64,000 nt of DNA, taken from Microseira wollei NIES-4236. Its GTDB lineage: Bacteria > Cyanobacteriota > Cyanobacteriia > Cyanobacteriales > Aerosakkonemataceae. The position numbers and the translations under genes are program-made. Under the pieces are notes generated by a model. The model saw nothing but the letters and a program-made list of their open reading frames with translations. It searched no databases and was not told the origin of the DNA. Of the stretch, positions 1-9,641 are shown one piece after another (the first letter of the stretch is position 1; each line of letters opens with the position of its first letter). Location: positions 17,416-81,415 of the forward strand of contig NZ_BLAY01000015.1 of NCBI RefSeq assembly GCF_020521235.1, in the 5' to 3' direction.

Positions 1-3000
1 AGTTGCAACCCTGTTGCGCAAGCGTCGGCCGCAGCTTCGTCGAAGTTTCAATCCCTAATAGGGATTTTGATAAGTTGCAACACTGAAGACCGCCAAAAAC
101 GCCATGGGGGTTGCCGAGGTTTCAATCCCTAATAGGGATTTTGATAAGTTGCAACATCATCAACATTCGTGGGGGCTGGAGGCACATCAGTTTCAATCCC
201 TAATAGGGATTTTGATAAGTTGCAACTTTATCAAAAAAAGCAACGGCCTCTCTGGTAATGTTTCAATCCCTAATAGGGATTTTGATAAGTTGCAACGGTG
301 AGGGAGGCTTTTCTGGAATAATTTTATTTTTCCAGTTTCAATCCCTAATAGGGATTTTGATAAGTTGCAACTTTCTAGGTTGGCTTGCTCCGCCTGGAGC
401 TTCGCGTTTCAATCCCTAATAGGGATTTTGATAAGTTGCAACGAATGGCTTGAGACAGACCTGGAGCGAACCTCTAAGTTTCAATCCCTAATAGGGATTT
501 TGATAAGTTGCAACTCGACACTCGCTTTCTTAGCGAGTGTCTAAAGGATTTGTTTCAATCCCTAATAGGGATTTTGATAAGTTGCAACTAGCTATGGAGA
601 GAGGTAGTTTACTTTCTTTGCAAGTTTCAATCCCTAATAGGGATTTTGATAAGTTGCAACCCATTCATTGCGCCGAATGCTACAAGTACGCATCGGTTTC
701 AATCCCTAATAGGGATTTTGATAAGTTGCAACTCTACGTCGGGAGCCGTCCCCGCTTTTTCTGTACTTCGTTTCAATCCCTAATAGGGATTTTGATAAGT
801 TGCAACCGTTATTGCGCCAGTGCCTAAAGGGTTTTGTCAAATGTTTCAATCCCTAATAGGGATTTTGATAAGTTGCAACCTCGTACTCAAGGGCAGCAGC
901 GACGCGCTCTCCTTCGTTTCAATCCCTAATAGGGATTTTGATAAGTTGCAACCGGGTAAAACTAGATGGGGATAGCGGTGGTGACGTGTTTCAATCCCTA
1001 ATAGGGATTTTGATAAGTTGCAACCATATTGGCAGACTTAAACTTACCAGCAAGTTCATCGTTTCAATCCCTAATAGGGATTTTGATAAGTTGCAACTTT
1101 ATCAGCCCCTAGCAACGAGTGAATGGCTCACAGTTTCAATCCCTAATAGGGATTTTGATAAGTTGCAACTCGACGAAACAATATCAGGGGGCTGAATCTT
1201 CCTGTTTCAATCCCTAATAGGGATTTTGATAAGTTGCAACTCTAGAGATAAACTTTCCACAAGCAAACAAAAAAGGTTTCAATCCCTAATAGGGATTTTG
1301 ATAAGTTGCAACGCAGAGGAAAAATCCTTGCTTGAGAAAGGTAAATCCGTTTCAATCCCTAATAGGGATTTTGATAAGTTGCAACATCTTTGGCTCCCTC
1401 TAGCTGGAGCTGCCTTTCAATGTTTCAATCCCTAATAGGGATTTTGATAAGTTGCAACCCCACATGCTCGTGCCAGTCCCCGTTGGCTCATACGTTTCAA
1501 TCCCTAATAGGGATTTTGATAAGTTGCAACTTTTTACCCAGATATACAGAGTGGTTCCTGTTTGCGTTTCAATCCCTAATAGGGATTTTGATAAGTTGCA
1601 ACGCATCTCTTTTTTGTAGGCGTAATAATGGTCAGTTTCAATCCCTAATAGGGATTTTGATAAGTTGCAACCAGGCATTATCCTCTCCTTTCTACTCTCA
1701 TGGCTCGCGTTTCAATCCCTAATAGGGATTTTGATAAGTTGCAACGCGAAGAATATACTCATAGACAAATAGGAATTCTCGTTTCAATCCCTAATAGGGA
1801 TTTTGATAAGTTGCAACTCGCGCGATCGCAGGTTGACAGCCGCTAACTCTGTTTCAATCCCTAATAGGGATTTTGATAAGTTGCAACTTTCGATTGAGAA
1901 CTAAGTAGAAGCTCATTCCTTGTTTCAATCCCTAATAGGGATTTTGATAAGTTGCAACTCGTTACCGTCCATGCCAGCGATCCAAAACTTGCCCGTTTCA
2001 ATCCCTAATAGGGATTTTGATAAGTTGCAACCCACTTAGTTCGCAGGAGGTCAAGCCAGATAGCTTTGTTTCAATCCCTAATAGGGATTTTGATAAGTTG
2101 CAACCCAAAAACCTTTTTCTTCAACTATATCTGTCTTGTAGTTTCAATCCCTAATAGGGATTTTGATAAGTTGCAACTCAACAACACCTTCACCAACTGA
2201 TAAAACAAATGTCGTTTCAATCCCTAATAGGGATTTTGATAAGTTGCAACTCAGGAAGAAATTCGAGTATTTCAGGAAACCTTTGTTTCAATCCCTAATA
2301 GGGATTTTGATAAGTTGCAACGTGACAAATACCAGCGGGTATGCCAGCACAAGAGAGGTTTCAATCCCTAATAGGGATTTTGATAAGTTGCAACACGTGG
2401 ATATGCCCATTGATTCAATCCGGAAGCAATGTTTCAATCCCTAATAGGGATTTTGATAAGTTGCAACGAACCTGGTTGAAACAGCCTATTTGGATTTACC
2501 CAGTTTCAATCCCTAATAGGGATTTTGATAAGTTGCAACAAAGAAGGCTTTTGCTTTTGTCTCAGCGTCATTTTTGTTTCAATCCCTAATAGGGATTTTG
2601 ATAAGTTGCAACGGTGGCACCTTGGAAGGGGATGGACGTTCAGATTTAGTTTCAATCCCTAATAGGGATTTTGATAAGTTGCAACCAGATGAACTGTTGG
2701 TTAATGATGAATTAATTAATGTTTCAATCCCTAATAGGGATTTTGATAAGTTGCAACGAGTCGCGTTTCTTGCCGAATAAGCGAGAGATAAATGTTTCAA
2801 TCCCTAATAGGGATTTTGATAAGTTGCAACAGAAACATGGGCGCAAACTCAGCGGTCTCGGATGAGTTTCAATCCCTAATAGGGATTTTGATAAGTTGCA
2901 ACCTGAGTACAAGATAGGATTGACCCGTAACGTCGAGTTTCAATCCCTAATAGGGATTTTGATAAGTTGCAACTGACTTCCGCTTGGAAGTTGAGGAGCA

Positions 3001-4344
3001 ATCGCAGGGGTTTCAATCCCTAATAGGGATTTTGATAAGTTGCAACTAGAGCGGGTATCGAGTACCATCTACTTTGCTTGTGTTTCAATCCCTAATAGGG
3101 ATTTTGATAAGTTGCAACCCAAGTAGCTGGCGGTAAAGCGAATCTTCATTCCGTTTCAATCCCTAATAGGGATTTTGATAAGTTGCAACCAGAAAAGCCG
3201 GTGGAGGCTGCTACTCCAGCGCCCGTTTCAATCCCTAATAGGGATTTTGATAAGTTGCAACAAAGGCACAGGCGACTTTATCCCGTCCGTTGTACATGTT
3301 TCAATCCCTAATAGGGATTTTGATAAGTTGCAACGCGTAGAAAGCAGCAAGCAGCGCTTCAGGAGTCTACTGGTTTCAATCCCTAATAGGGATTTTGATA
3401 AGTTGCAACTGATATGTATGTTAGTAGTACCACAGAAGTGGATATGTTTCAATCCCTAATAGGGATTTTGATAAGTTGCAACGTTTGTTTTGGGAAGCAG
3501 CGAGCGCTGGGTCAATGTTTCAATCCCTAATAGGGATTTTGATAAGTTGCAACGGGCAGCCCGCGCTAGCTAAATCGGCAGCATAAAGTTTCAATCCCTA
3601 ATAGGGATTTTGATAAGTTGCAACCTTCAGTCTGTGATTACAACCTCTCCTCCATCTGTTTCAATCCCTAATAGGGATTTTGATAAGTTGCAACCTGGGC
3701 GGCCTGTTCACGAAGTTGAAATTCGTTATCCGTTTCAATCCCTAATAGGGATTTTGATAAGTTGCAACCAACCTGAAACAGTTAGCAAAAGCCAATTTGC
3801 CAGTTTCAATCCCTAATAGGGATTTTGATAAGTTGCAACACGGTACTGCCGGGGTTGTATGTTGGACGATTGGTGTTTCAATCCCTAATAGGGATTTTGA
3901 TAAGTTGCAACCGTGAAGTGCCTGTTCTGATGCGAGCATGTCTTTGTTTCAATCCCTAATAGGGATTTTGATAAGTTGCAACACAGGTGTCAAGCCAAAC
4001 GTGGCCTTGGGTAGACAAGGTTTCAATCCCTAATAGGGATTTTGATAAGTTGCAACAAAAGCTTATGGCAGCAGCCATAATTGAGTCATCATGTTTCAAT
4101 CCCTAATAGGGATTTTGATAAGTTGCAACTTGATTATTTCAAAGACCCAGAAAGACTCTTCTGTTTCAATCCCTAATAGGGATTTTGATAAGTTGCAACA
4201 GTATTCAGTGCGCACCACTTGGTACTACGCCTTATGTTTCAATCCCTAATAGGGATTTTGATAAGTTGCAACATGGAAGAACTACCATCTGGGTAATTTA
4301 CTGAAATGTTTCAATCCCTAATAGGGATTTTGATAAGTTGCAAC
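1..4344 (-). CRISPR. Type I-D CRISPR array, 60 full repeats, truncated by window start
   Basis: Sixty complete 37-bp repeats were counted by eye, from 45-81 to 4308-4344, plus the last 9 bases of another at 1-9. They appear identical. The 60 spacers are 32-38 bp, mostly 34-36. On the plus strand the repeat begins GTTTCAATCCC and ends AAGTTGCAAC. Read on the minus strand it starts GTTGCAAC and ends GGGATTGAAAC, with an AATCCC/GGGATT stem. That leaves ATTGAAAC as the classic 8-nt 5' handle, so the array is read on the minus strand, the same as cas2. The newest spacer should be 4273-4307 and the oldest lie beyond the left edge. No degenerate terminal repeat is seen, as expected if the distal end is outside the window. 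Short open frames repeating SIPNRDFDKLQ or LSKSLLGIET inside the array are translations of the repeat, not genes. Confidence 0.98.
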
Positions 4345-4596
4345 CGACCGGCTCTAGAATGCTTACTGTATGAGGTTTTCAAGGTTCGTTACCGGGAGAC
4401 AATATTAAAATTACCATTTCAGGCTTCGACCTGTCAAGCTCTCGCTGAAGCGATCGCGCTTGATCGCAGTCGTAGCAATAGTTTCAGAAGTACCGGGAGA
4501 GAATTTTTGGGGAGAGGGGGGTCAAAAGCTTGTGGGGTAAAGGTTTGGGCCGAAAAATTTCATCCTCCATTTTTTACACCTACCCTCTCCCGGAGT
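4345..4596 (-). promoter_or_regulatory. CRISPR leader
   Basis: These 252 bp separate the cas2 stop from the first repeat and hold no credible gene. On the minus strand they carry a sigma70-like promoter about 60 bp before the first repeat. A 10-bp word, TACCGGGAGA on the plus strand, occurs at 4390-4399 and 4491-4500, and an inverted partner, CTCTCCCGG, at 4585-4593. Such words could be leader motifs for adaptation or regulator binding; that is inference. A HIP1 octamer lies near 4450. Confidence 0.8.
4408..4437 (-). promoter_or_regulatory. Probable pre-crRNA promoter
   Basis: On the minus strand a perfect -35 TTGACA (4432-4437) is followed after 18 bp by TAATTT (4408-4413) in an AT-rich stretch. 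Transcription would start near 4400 and enter the first repeat after about 55 nt. This agrees with the orientation deduced from the repeat ends. The start point has not been mapped. Confidence 0.55.
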
Positions 4597-4869
4597 TTAG
4601 GCAAAAAACACCGTCGTGTCCATTGGCATCTCGCCACCGATGCGTTCGACTTTACCCTGACAGCAGGCGCACAGGAAGTAAAAGCGGATGCTGTCTTCCT
4701 TCGGTTTAATTAACTTGGCGAGGCGCGATCTTAACTTAGCATATTGGGTTGGAGTTAGTTCGCACTCAAAGATCGAATATTGCATCCACTGTCCGTAAGA
4801 CTTTAGCGCTTTATGGATCTTAGTCCGGCGCTTATCTTCTGGAATATCGTAAGAAATCACAACGTACAT
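4597..4869 (-). CDS. cas2: CRISPR-associated endonuclease Cas2
   Basis: Cas2 forms the Cas1-Cas2 integrase that inserts new spacers at the leader end of the array. The 90-residue length is normal for the family. The N-terminus MYVVISYDIPEDKRRTKI is the typical ferredoxin-like first strand with the conserved Asp (YDI), followed by an FECELT segment. It begins two bases after the cas1 stop, so it is probably translationally coupled, and it is the last gene of the operon before the leader. The C-terminus (GEMPMDTTVFFA) appears complete. Assignment is by sequence family and context; both agree. Confidence 0.97.
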   Translation of the reverse strand: MYVVISYDIPEDKRRTKIHKALKSYGQWMQYSIFECELTPTQYAKLRSRLAKLIKPKEDSIRFYFLCACCQGKVERIGGEMPMDTTVFFA

Positions 4870-4871
4870 AA

Positions 4872-5873
4872 TTATTTCATCACTAAAGGTGTATATTTCT
4901 CGATTTCGCCCATCAGATATTTCGCCAGCAGACGCGCTTGAAGTTCAAACGCTTCTTGATAGGTGCATTTCCGTCCCAAAACGGGATGCGTAAATTTAGT
5001 TTGTTTCTTCTGGGCGTACAGTTTCAAAAATTCCCGACATCCGGTTTCAGTCAGTTTTACTACATTGCTCAGTGGTTCTGTAGTAAAGTCGTCGAGGGTT
5101 AGCAGTCGGCGATTGATCGCATTCAATATCATCGTATCCACGACCAAAGGTCGAAACTCTTCCATCAAATCGAAGGCTAAACTAGGACGCCCGTAACGTT
5201 GCAGGTGAAGATATCCCAAATAAGGGTCAAATCCCACAATGTTGAGCGCACTTTGCACATCGTGACGCAGCAGCGTATAACCAAAATTGAGCAAAGAATT
5301 TACCGGATCGGTAGCGGGGCGATGTCTGGGTTTAAAAGTGAACCCTTCAATGCGAATCAATTGGTTAAAAATGCCAAAATAAGCCGCACTTCCCGCCCCC
5401 TCAAAACCTCGCAACGAGTCGATATTATGGGTTTTGTTAACCGATGCGATCGCATCATTTATCCTTTGGATTGCCGAGTCTAAATCCAGTTCTGTCCAAT
5501 CGCGCTGAATTTGTTGAATATTTCGGCGATAATTCTTCAATTTCCCCCGCACAAATCCTTGCACAACGTGAATCGCTTTTGCCGTTTCTCCTTTAGCTTC
5601 CCATTGAGCATTTCTCACAAAAATATTCTTAGTCAACTCCGGTTCCAACTTGCCCAAATATTTCCCCGTCTCCGTCATAAACGTTAAAGGAATTTTCCGT
5701 TCCAAAAGTTCCGCAATCAAAGCCGGAGAAATTGTCGCCCGTCCCAAAACCACCACCCCATCGATTTTCAGCAATGGTACATCTAAAACAGTCTTTTTAT
5801 CGGCTTTAACTTGCAACCGTTCGTCAGTTTTACCGATAAAAGACTCAGCTTGCGTAATGTAAACCGTACCCAT
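4872..5873 (-). CDS. cas1: CRISPR-associated endonuclease Cas1 (type I-D)
   Basis: Cas1 is the catalytic integrase of spacer acquisition. The 333-residue protein has the usual two-part fold: an N-terminal beta domain (VYITQAESFIGKTDERLQV) and an alpha-helical catalytic domain. Recognisable active-site segments are EGAGSAAYF near residue 160 (metal-binding Glu), a His-containing stretch around LHLQRYGRPSLAFD near residue 225, and DLMEEFRPLVVD with conserved acidic residues. The ATG is preceded by GGAGGG at good spacing, which supports the chosen start. It lies 13 bp after cas4 and 2 bp before cas2, so the adaptation genes cas4-cas1-cas2 form one block next to the array. Confidence 0.97.
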   Translation of the reverse strand: MGTVYITQAESFIGKTDERLQVKADKKTVLDVPLLKIDGVVVLGRATISPALIAELLERKIPLTFMTETGKYLGKLEPELTKNIFVRNAQWEAKGETAKAIHVVQGFVRGKLKNYRRNIQQIQRDWTELDLDSAIQRINDAIASVNKTHNIDSLRGFEGAGSAAYFGIFNQLIRIEGFTFKPRHRPATDPVNSLLNFGYTLLRHDVQSALNIVGFDPYLGYLHLQRYGRPSLAFDLMEEFRPLVVDTMILNAINRRLLTLDDFTTEPLSNVVKLTETGCREFLKLYAQKKQTKFTHPVLGRKCTYQEAFELQARLLAKYLMGEIEKYTPLVMK

Positions 5874-5886
5874 ATTTTCCCTCCAA

Positions 5887-6477
5887 TTAACTTGCTTCTT
5901 GATAGCGTTTAACCTTATCTGCCACTTGGGGCAAACACTGGGAATAAAGACTGCAACCCTGACAACGTTTGGTATAAATTGGCTGGGGAATAGTCCCGGT
6001 TTGTAGCAAAGTTTGAACAGCTTGAATGGTAGCGATCGCTTCTTCCCTCAACTCCCGATTAATCTCCACCAATTGCCGCTGATGGGAAGCCGCATAATAA
6101 ACATAACCCTGAGTAATAGTTCGCCCCGTCATCTCTTCCAAACAAAGCGCTTGCGCCACAACTTGCATTTCATCGTTATCCCATTCCCCCTTACTTCCCC
6201 GCTTATATTCCACCGGATAAATCTGCCCCGAATCCGACTCAATTAAATCCGATTTTCCAATTAATTTATACCGTTCAGACTTGAGCCAAATTGCCCGCAC
6301 CTGGTAGGTATCTTCCCGCATCCCTTCGCTTAAAGTATGGACGCGATCGTGTAAACTTGTCCCCTCAATCGTATACTGATTATCGACAAATTCTCCCGCA
6401 CAAAACATCCGCCAACAGCGATGGGGACAATAGGAATAATGATTGAGAGAAGCGATGGGAATGTAGTCTTCGTTCAT
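5887..6477 (-). CDS. cas4: CRISPR-associated exonuclease Cas4
   Basis: Cas4 is a RecB-family iron-sulfur nuclease that trims prespacers and helps select those with a proper PAM before Cas1-Cas2 integration. The 196 residues show the expected parts: an N-terminal cysteine pair (YCPHRC, near residue 17), the RecB nuclease core with SDLIE and the YPVEYKRG motif (near residues 78-92), a later Q-rich helix, and a C-terminal CQGCSLYSQC cluster that completes the [4Fe-4S] ligands. All motifs are present, so it looks functional. A heptamer repeat fills the 36-bp gap to cas6 upstream. It probably shares the cas transcript. Confidence 0.95.
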   Translation of the reverse strand: MNEDYIPIASLNHYSYCPHRCWRMFCAGEFVDNQYTIEGTSLHDRVHTLSEGMREDTYQVRAIWLKSERYKLIGKSDLIESDSGQIYPVEYKRGSKGEWDNDEMQVVAQALCLEEMTGRTITQGYVYYAASHQRQLVEINRELREEAIATIQAVQTLLQTGTIPQPIYTKRCQGCSLYSQCLPQVADKVKRYQEAS

Positions 6478-6481
6478 AAAT

Positions 6482-6511
6482 TTGCTAATTGCTAATTGCT
6501 AATTGCTAATT
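6482..6511. repeat. (TTGCTAA)n heptamer repeat between cas6 and cas4
   Basis: About four head-to-tail copies of the 7-bp word AATTGCT fill the gap between cas6 and cas4. The same word forms short runs at five other intergenic sites in the window. It resembles the short tandemly repeated repetitive sequences known from cyanobacteria. It occurs here inside an operon, so it is presumably transcribed. Confidence 0.85.
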
Positions 6512-6513
6512 GG

Positions 6514-7338
6514 TTACTGCAATCTGCGTACCATACCCATACCCATTGGGGTTTTCCGTCCGACACCACTATAAAGAGCAAAATCTGCTAAGGCATTGAT
6601 GTTTTTAATTGCAACTGGGTTTAGATCGCCCATCAAACGATAGCTAACTTCGCCCACACAACCAATAAACTTACTGCGGGAATCGGGAACAATTTCCGTG
6701 TTAATATTGAAATAGCTGGGAAAAATCGACTCAATTGCCAGATGAGAAATCTCAATCCCGCTATACTTATTCCACCGATGCAGCAGACTATTAAATACAC
6801 TATCCCGCGTCGGCAGTGCCGTATCAAATTGTCCCTGTCGAAACGCAGTCGGCGTGGCAAAAGAAAGAGAGATGATGCGATCGCTTTCGGAAGCCTGCTC
6901 GTATAATTGAGCATAAGTCATTGCATTAACCCAAGGTTGAGTAGATTGAGGCGTCCCTAGAATACTGGTGATGCGTAAATCCGCAGGTCCCAAATGCCAA
7001 GGATGTTCGGGATTAAGATTCAACCAAAGATGGGTTAACTTACCGAACAAAGTATCGTCGAGTAAAGTAATGCGCCACCAACAAGCAGTCCCCGGCGGAA
7101 TTGCGATTTTATGTTCCCATTGCAGGGGATTTTCTCGCTGTTCCTTGCGTCGTTTGTTCGTTTGCAAAGGACTGAGAGTAAACGCTTTATCAGCTTGGGA
7201 GTCGTGGAGATAAGTACCGAGTTCGTAATCAACAGAACTCACCAAACTAAGGAAAAGCGCGTGGAAATGTCTTCCGGTGAGATATTGCGGTGGAATGGGT
7301 GATAAAGGTAGGAGATTGAGGACAAGACTGTGAGGCAT
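6514..7338 (-). CDS. cas6: CRISPR repeat endoribonuclease Cas6
   Basis: Cas6 cuts pre-crRNA within each repeat and leaves the 8-nt 5' handle of mature guides. This 274-residue protein has the family's tandem ferredoxin-like layout and ends in the glycine-rich loop YSGVGRKTPMGMGMVRR that binds the repeat. A His in TGRHFHALFLSLV (residues 22-34) is a candidate catalytic residue; Cas6 active sites vary, so this is inference. The ATG is preceded by AGGAACC. It follows cas3' by 29 bp. The repeat stem (AATCCC/GGGATT) is its likely target. Confidence 0.93.
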   Translation of the reverse strand: MPHSLVLNLLPLSPIPPQYLTGRHFHALFLSLVSSVDYELGTYLHDSQADKAFTLSPLQTNKRRKEQRENPLQWEHKIAIPPGTACWWRITLLDDTLFGKLTHLWLNLNPEHPWHLGPADLRITSILGTPQSTQPWVNAMTYAQLYEQASESDRIISLSFATPTAFRQGQFDTALPTRDSVFNSLLHRWNKYSGIEISHLAIESIFPSYFNINTEIVPDSRSKFIGCVGEVSYRLMGDLNPVAIKNINALADFALYSGVGRKTPMGMGMVRRLQ

Positions 7339-7367
7339 GTTTTGGTTCCTATCTACTAATAAATTGG

Positions 7368-9641
7368 CTAAACAATGAAAAGCTCATCATCAGGAAGACG
7401 CAGTTGTTTGCCTTTCATCGCCATTGTTAAAATTCCTGCTAATCCAGGTAAAAACCTGTATTCTTTTTTAGCATCATTGCTTTGAATGACAATCGGATAA
7501 GATGCAATGCGTTCCCTTTGAAGTTGATATATTGTACTGGCATTTGCTATCGGGCAGATAATCACACCTGGGAGCAAATTTTTTTCAAGTTCTTTGAGTA
7601 GGGGAGAGGGTGCGATCGCGCCTCCCAGTCGCCTTTCAATGCGGCAATTTCTGAAAGCTGTCAACTTGTTGATTTCTTTGTTAACAAACTCTTGCCAACT
7701 GTCGCAATAACGTAAATGAAAACTTAATTCATAGGGTGTATCGACGCGATTTGTTACTTCAATAAATTCACCCTTTTGAACAAATTCGTAGTATCGCAAC
7801 AAATGAATCGGGTCTAAAACTGTTTCCTCAGCTTCATCCAGCAACAAACCATGAGGATCGCGAATCGTCAAACTTTCAAACAAACTAGAACGGAATTGAA
7901 ACAGCGGTGCGTAACTAGCACTCCAAACTGAAGCAAACTCTTTTAAATCGACAGCATTTTCTTCTTGTTGAAAAACTGGTTCGTATGCTTCTAAAGTTGA
8001 ACGCCCAGCTTTCAAGTCTTCCCAATCTTCCGGAAAATTGGCTTGAAGATATCTTTTAACAAAAGCCTGACCTCCTTTGGTAAACTTCCACTTTTTTTTG
8101 ATATCTTTTAGAGAAGCCTTGGCAATATTTTCAGCACCTTGTAATGCTTTCATCCTGCCACGGTAGTAATCCCAGTCGCGGTTTCCTCCCAGTGTTTCTC
8201 TTAGAGTATCAAAAAGTTGCAGAATGAATTGACTACCAGATAAACCTGTCAATTTATCCTCTAATTCTAAAAGAGGACGGGCAATTTCTAAAAAGGCTTC
8301 CGAACTCCAGTAAATTTGTAAAAAAGGTTTATCAAGACAGGAAAGACTATGTAGAGTTTGGCTTAAAGCTTGCCGTCCTCCCGCACAGTCGAGAGAAGAT
8401 AAACCTTGTTCCCAAGCGAGAGGAGAAAGGTAAGCGATCGCATCCGAATCAATATCCGTTTGCGACTTGCCTAATACCCGCCCAACTCGTCCTAAACGTT
8501 GCCAAAAAGAGAAGCGATCGCGTGCAGAAAAAATCAACCAATCTAAATTTTGTCGCGTTGGTGCAGGCGTTTTTTCAAAGTTATATCCCACATCGACTGT
8601 ACTGGTAGCCAGAATAATCTGTTTTTGTGCTGCTGACTTGCGTTCAGTTTGGGGAGTAGAACCTGTAATGCGTCCAAACTTGCCACCTAAATTTCTAGCA
8701 TAAAGTAAATCTGCCAAGCGATTGATGTGGTCTTTAGCATCAAGAATAACTGCACCGTTATGGTGAGGTTTTTCGCGAAATCGGTTGGCAATTTCATCGG
8801 CTAATTCTGGCAACCATTCATCTTTGTCGGGTTGCGATCGCCACTCCAAATTAACTGCTGTTTGAGAAGGTAAAAGATTAGCTTTGTCATTCTCTCCATC
8901 AACTTTTACTATTCTCACACCTTGGCTTTCTAAACTTTTCAAAGCCAGTTCGCAAGCAGGTTCGGGTGTCGCTGTCAGCAACACCACTCGCCGACCATTT
9001 TTGAAGAATCCAAAAACGTGGGAATATGCCAGATAAAACAACAAACTAACGAGTTGTTTGGCGTCATAGAGATGGAATTCATCAAACAGAACAGTAGCAA
9101 ACTTGGTGTAAAAACCGCTGGCGATATTAGTGCGATCTAGCTGGTTATATGCAAAGAAAGTGGCGTAGTAGAAAATATCCGGATTGGTGACTAAAAGAAT
9201 CGGCTGATTTGCGCCTACATCATCAAAAACCGTAGCTGGATTGCGAATTACATTATACAGCTTTTCACTGGGACGACTACCCACTTTATCGCTAGGCCAT
9301 GCCCTTACTTCTCTAGCAGAAGCCGCTTTCACAACGTGACGTAAACCAGCTTTTTTGACAAACTTTTCTGCGGCTTCTCGCTGTTGTTCTACTAACGCAT
9401 TCGTCGGGGCAATGTAAATAGCACTTTGAGTGGGATTGTGCAGAATTACTGTCAATCCCGCTTGAGTTTTTCCCGTTCCAGTTGGCGATAAATCGAGAAT
9501 AATATCGGCATTGCGAGAGAGGTCAAACACATCAACTTGATGTTTCAGTGCTTTTTCCATAAATGCCAATTCCGATGGCAAAGATACGCAAGCAGCAATA
9601 CTGCGAGATTCCAATTTGGTCAATAATCTTTCATTGCTCAT
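7368..9641 (-). CDS. cas3: Cas3' helicase of type I-D (no HD domain)
   Basis: This is the superfamily 2 helicase that unwinds target DNA after Cascade binding. It has 757 residues from the ATG at 9641. That start is chosen over the in-frame one at 9710 because GGAGGT sits seven bases before it and the overlap with csc1 falls to 11 bp. Visible motifs are Walker A (SPTGTGKT, near residue 55), a DEFH box (187-190) in place of DEAH, LLTATPEP (motif III) and QRLGRVGR (motif VI). There is no HD nuclease domain, as expected for I-D, where the HD is on Cas10d. The gene lies after csc1, whereas I-D maps usually show cas3' ahead of cas10d. Confidence 0.94.
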   Translation of the reverse strand: MSNERLLTKLESRSIAACVSLPSELAFMEKALKHQVDVFDLSRNADIILDLSPTGTGKTQAGLTVILHNPTQSAIYIAPTNALVEQQREAAEKFVKKAGLRHVVKAASAREVRAWPSDKVGSRPSEKLYNVIRNPATVFDDVGANQPILLVTNPDIFYYATFFAYNQLDRTNIASGFYTKFATVLFDEFHLYDAKQLVSLLFYLAYSHVFGFFKNGRRVVLLTATPEPACELALKSLESQGVRIVKVDGENDKANLLPSQTAVNLEWRSQPDKDEWLPELADEIANRFREKPHHNGAVILDAKDHINRLADLLYARNLGGKFGRITGSTPQTERKSAAQKQIILATSTVDVGYNFEKTPAPTRQNLDWLIFSARDRFSFWQRLGRVGRVLGKSQTDIDSDAIAYLSPLAWEQGLSSLDCAGGRQALSQTLHSLSCLDKPFLQIYWSSEAFLEIARPLLELEDKLTGLSGSQFILQLFDTLRETLGGNRDWDYYRGRMKALQGAENIAKASLKDIKKKWKFTKGGQAFVKRYLQANFPEDWEDLKAGRSTLEAYEPVFQQEENAVDLKEFASVWSASYAPLFQFRSSLFESLTIRDPHGLLLDEAEETVLDPIHLLRYYEFVQKGEFIEVTNRVDTPYELSFHLRYCDSWQEFVNKEINKLTAFRNCRIERRLGGAIAPSPLLKELEKNLLPGVIICPIANASTIYQLQRERIASYPIVIQSNDAKKEYRFLPGLAGILTMAMKGKQLRLPDDELFIV

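Noticed and set aside
104..4306. Many open frames of 60-110 codons inside the CRISPR array on both strands
   Set aside because: They repeat SIPNRDFDKLQ, LIGILISCN or LSKSLLGIET, which are translations of the 37-bp repeat, with spacer-encoded residues between.
1..4344. Array read on the plus strand with GTTGCAAC as the handle
   Set aside because: The minus-strand repeat ends in ATTGAAAC, the promoter faces the array from cas2, and the leader lies on that side.
4306..4713. A 135-codon plus-strand frame over the leader and cas2
   Set aside because: It starts in the last repeat, crosses the leader and runs antisense through cas2; it has no family features or ribosome site.
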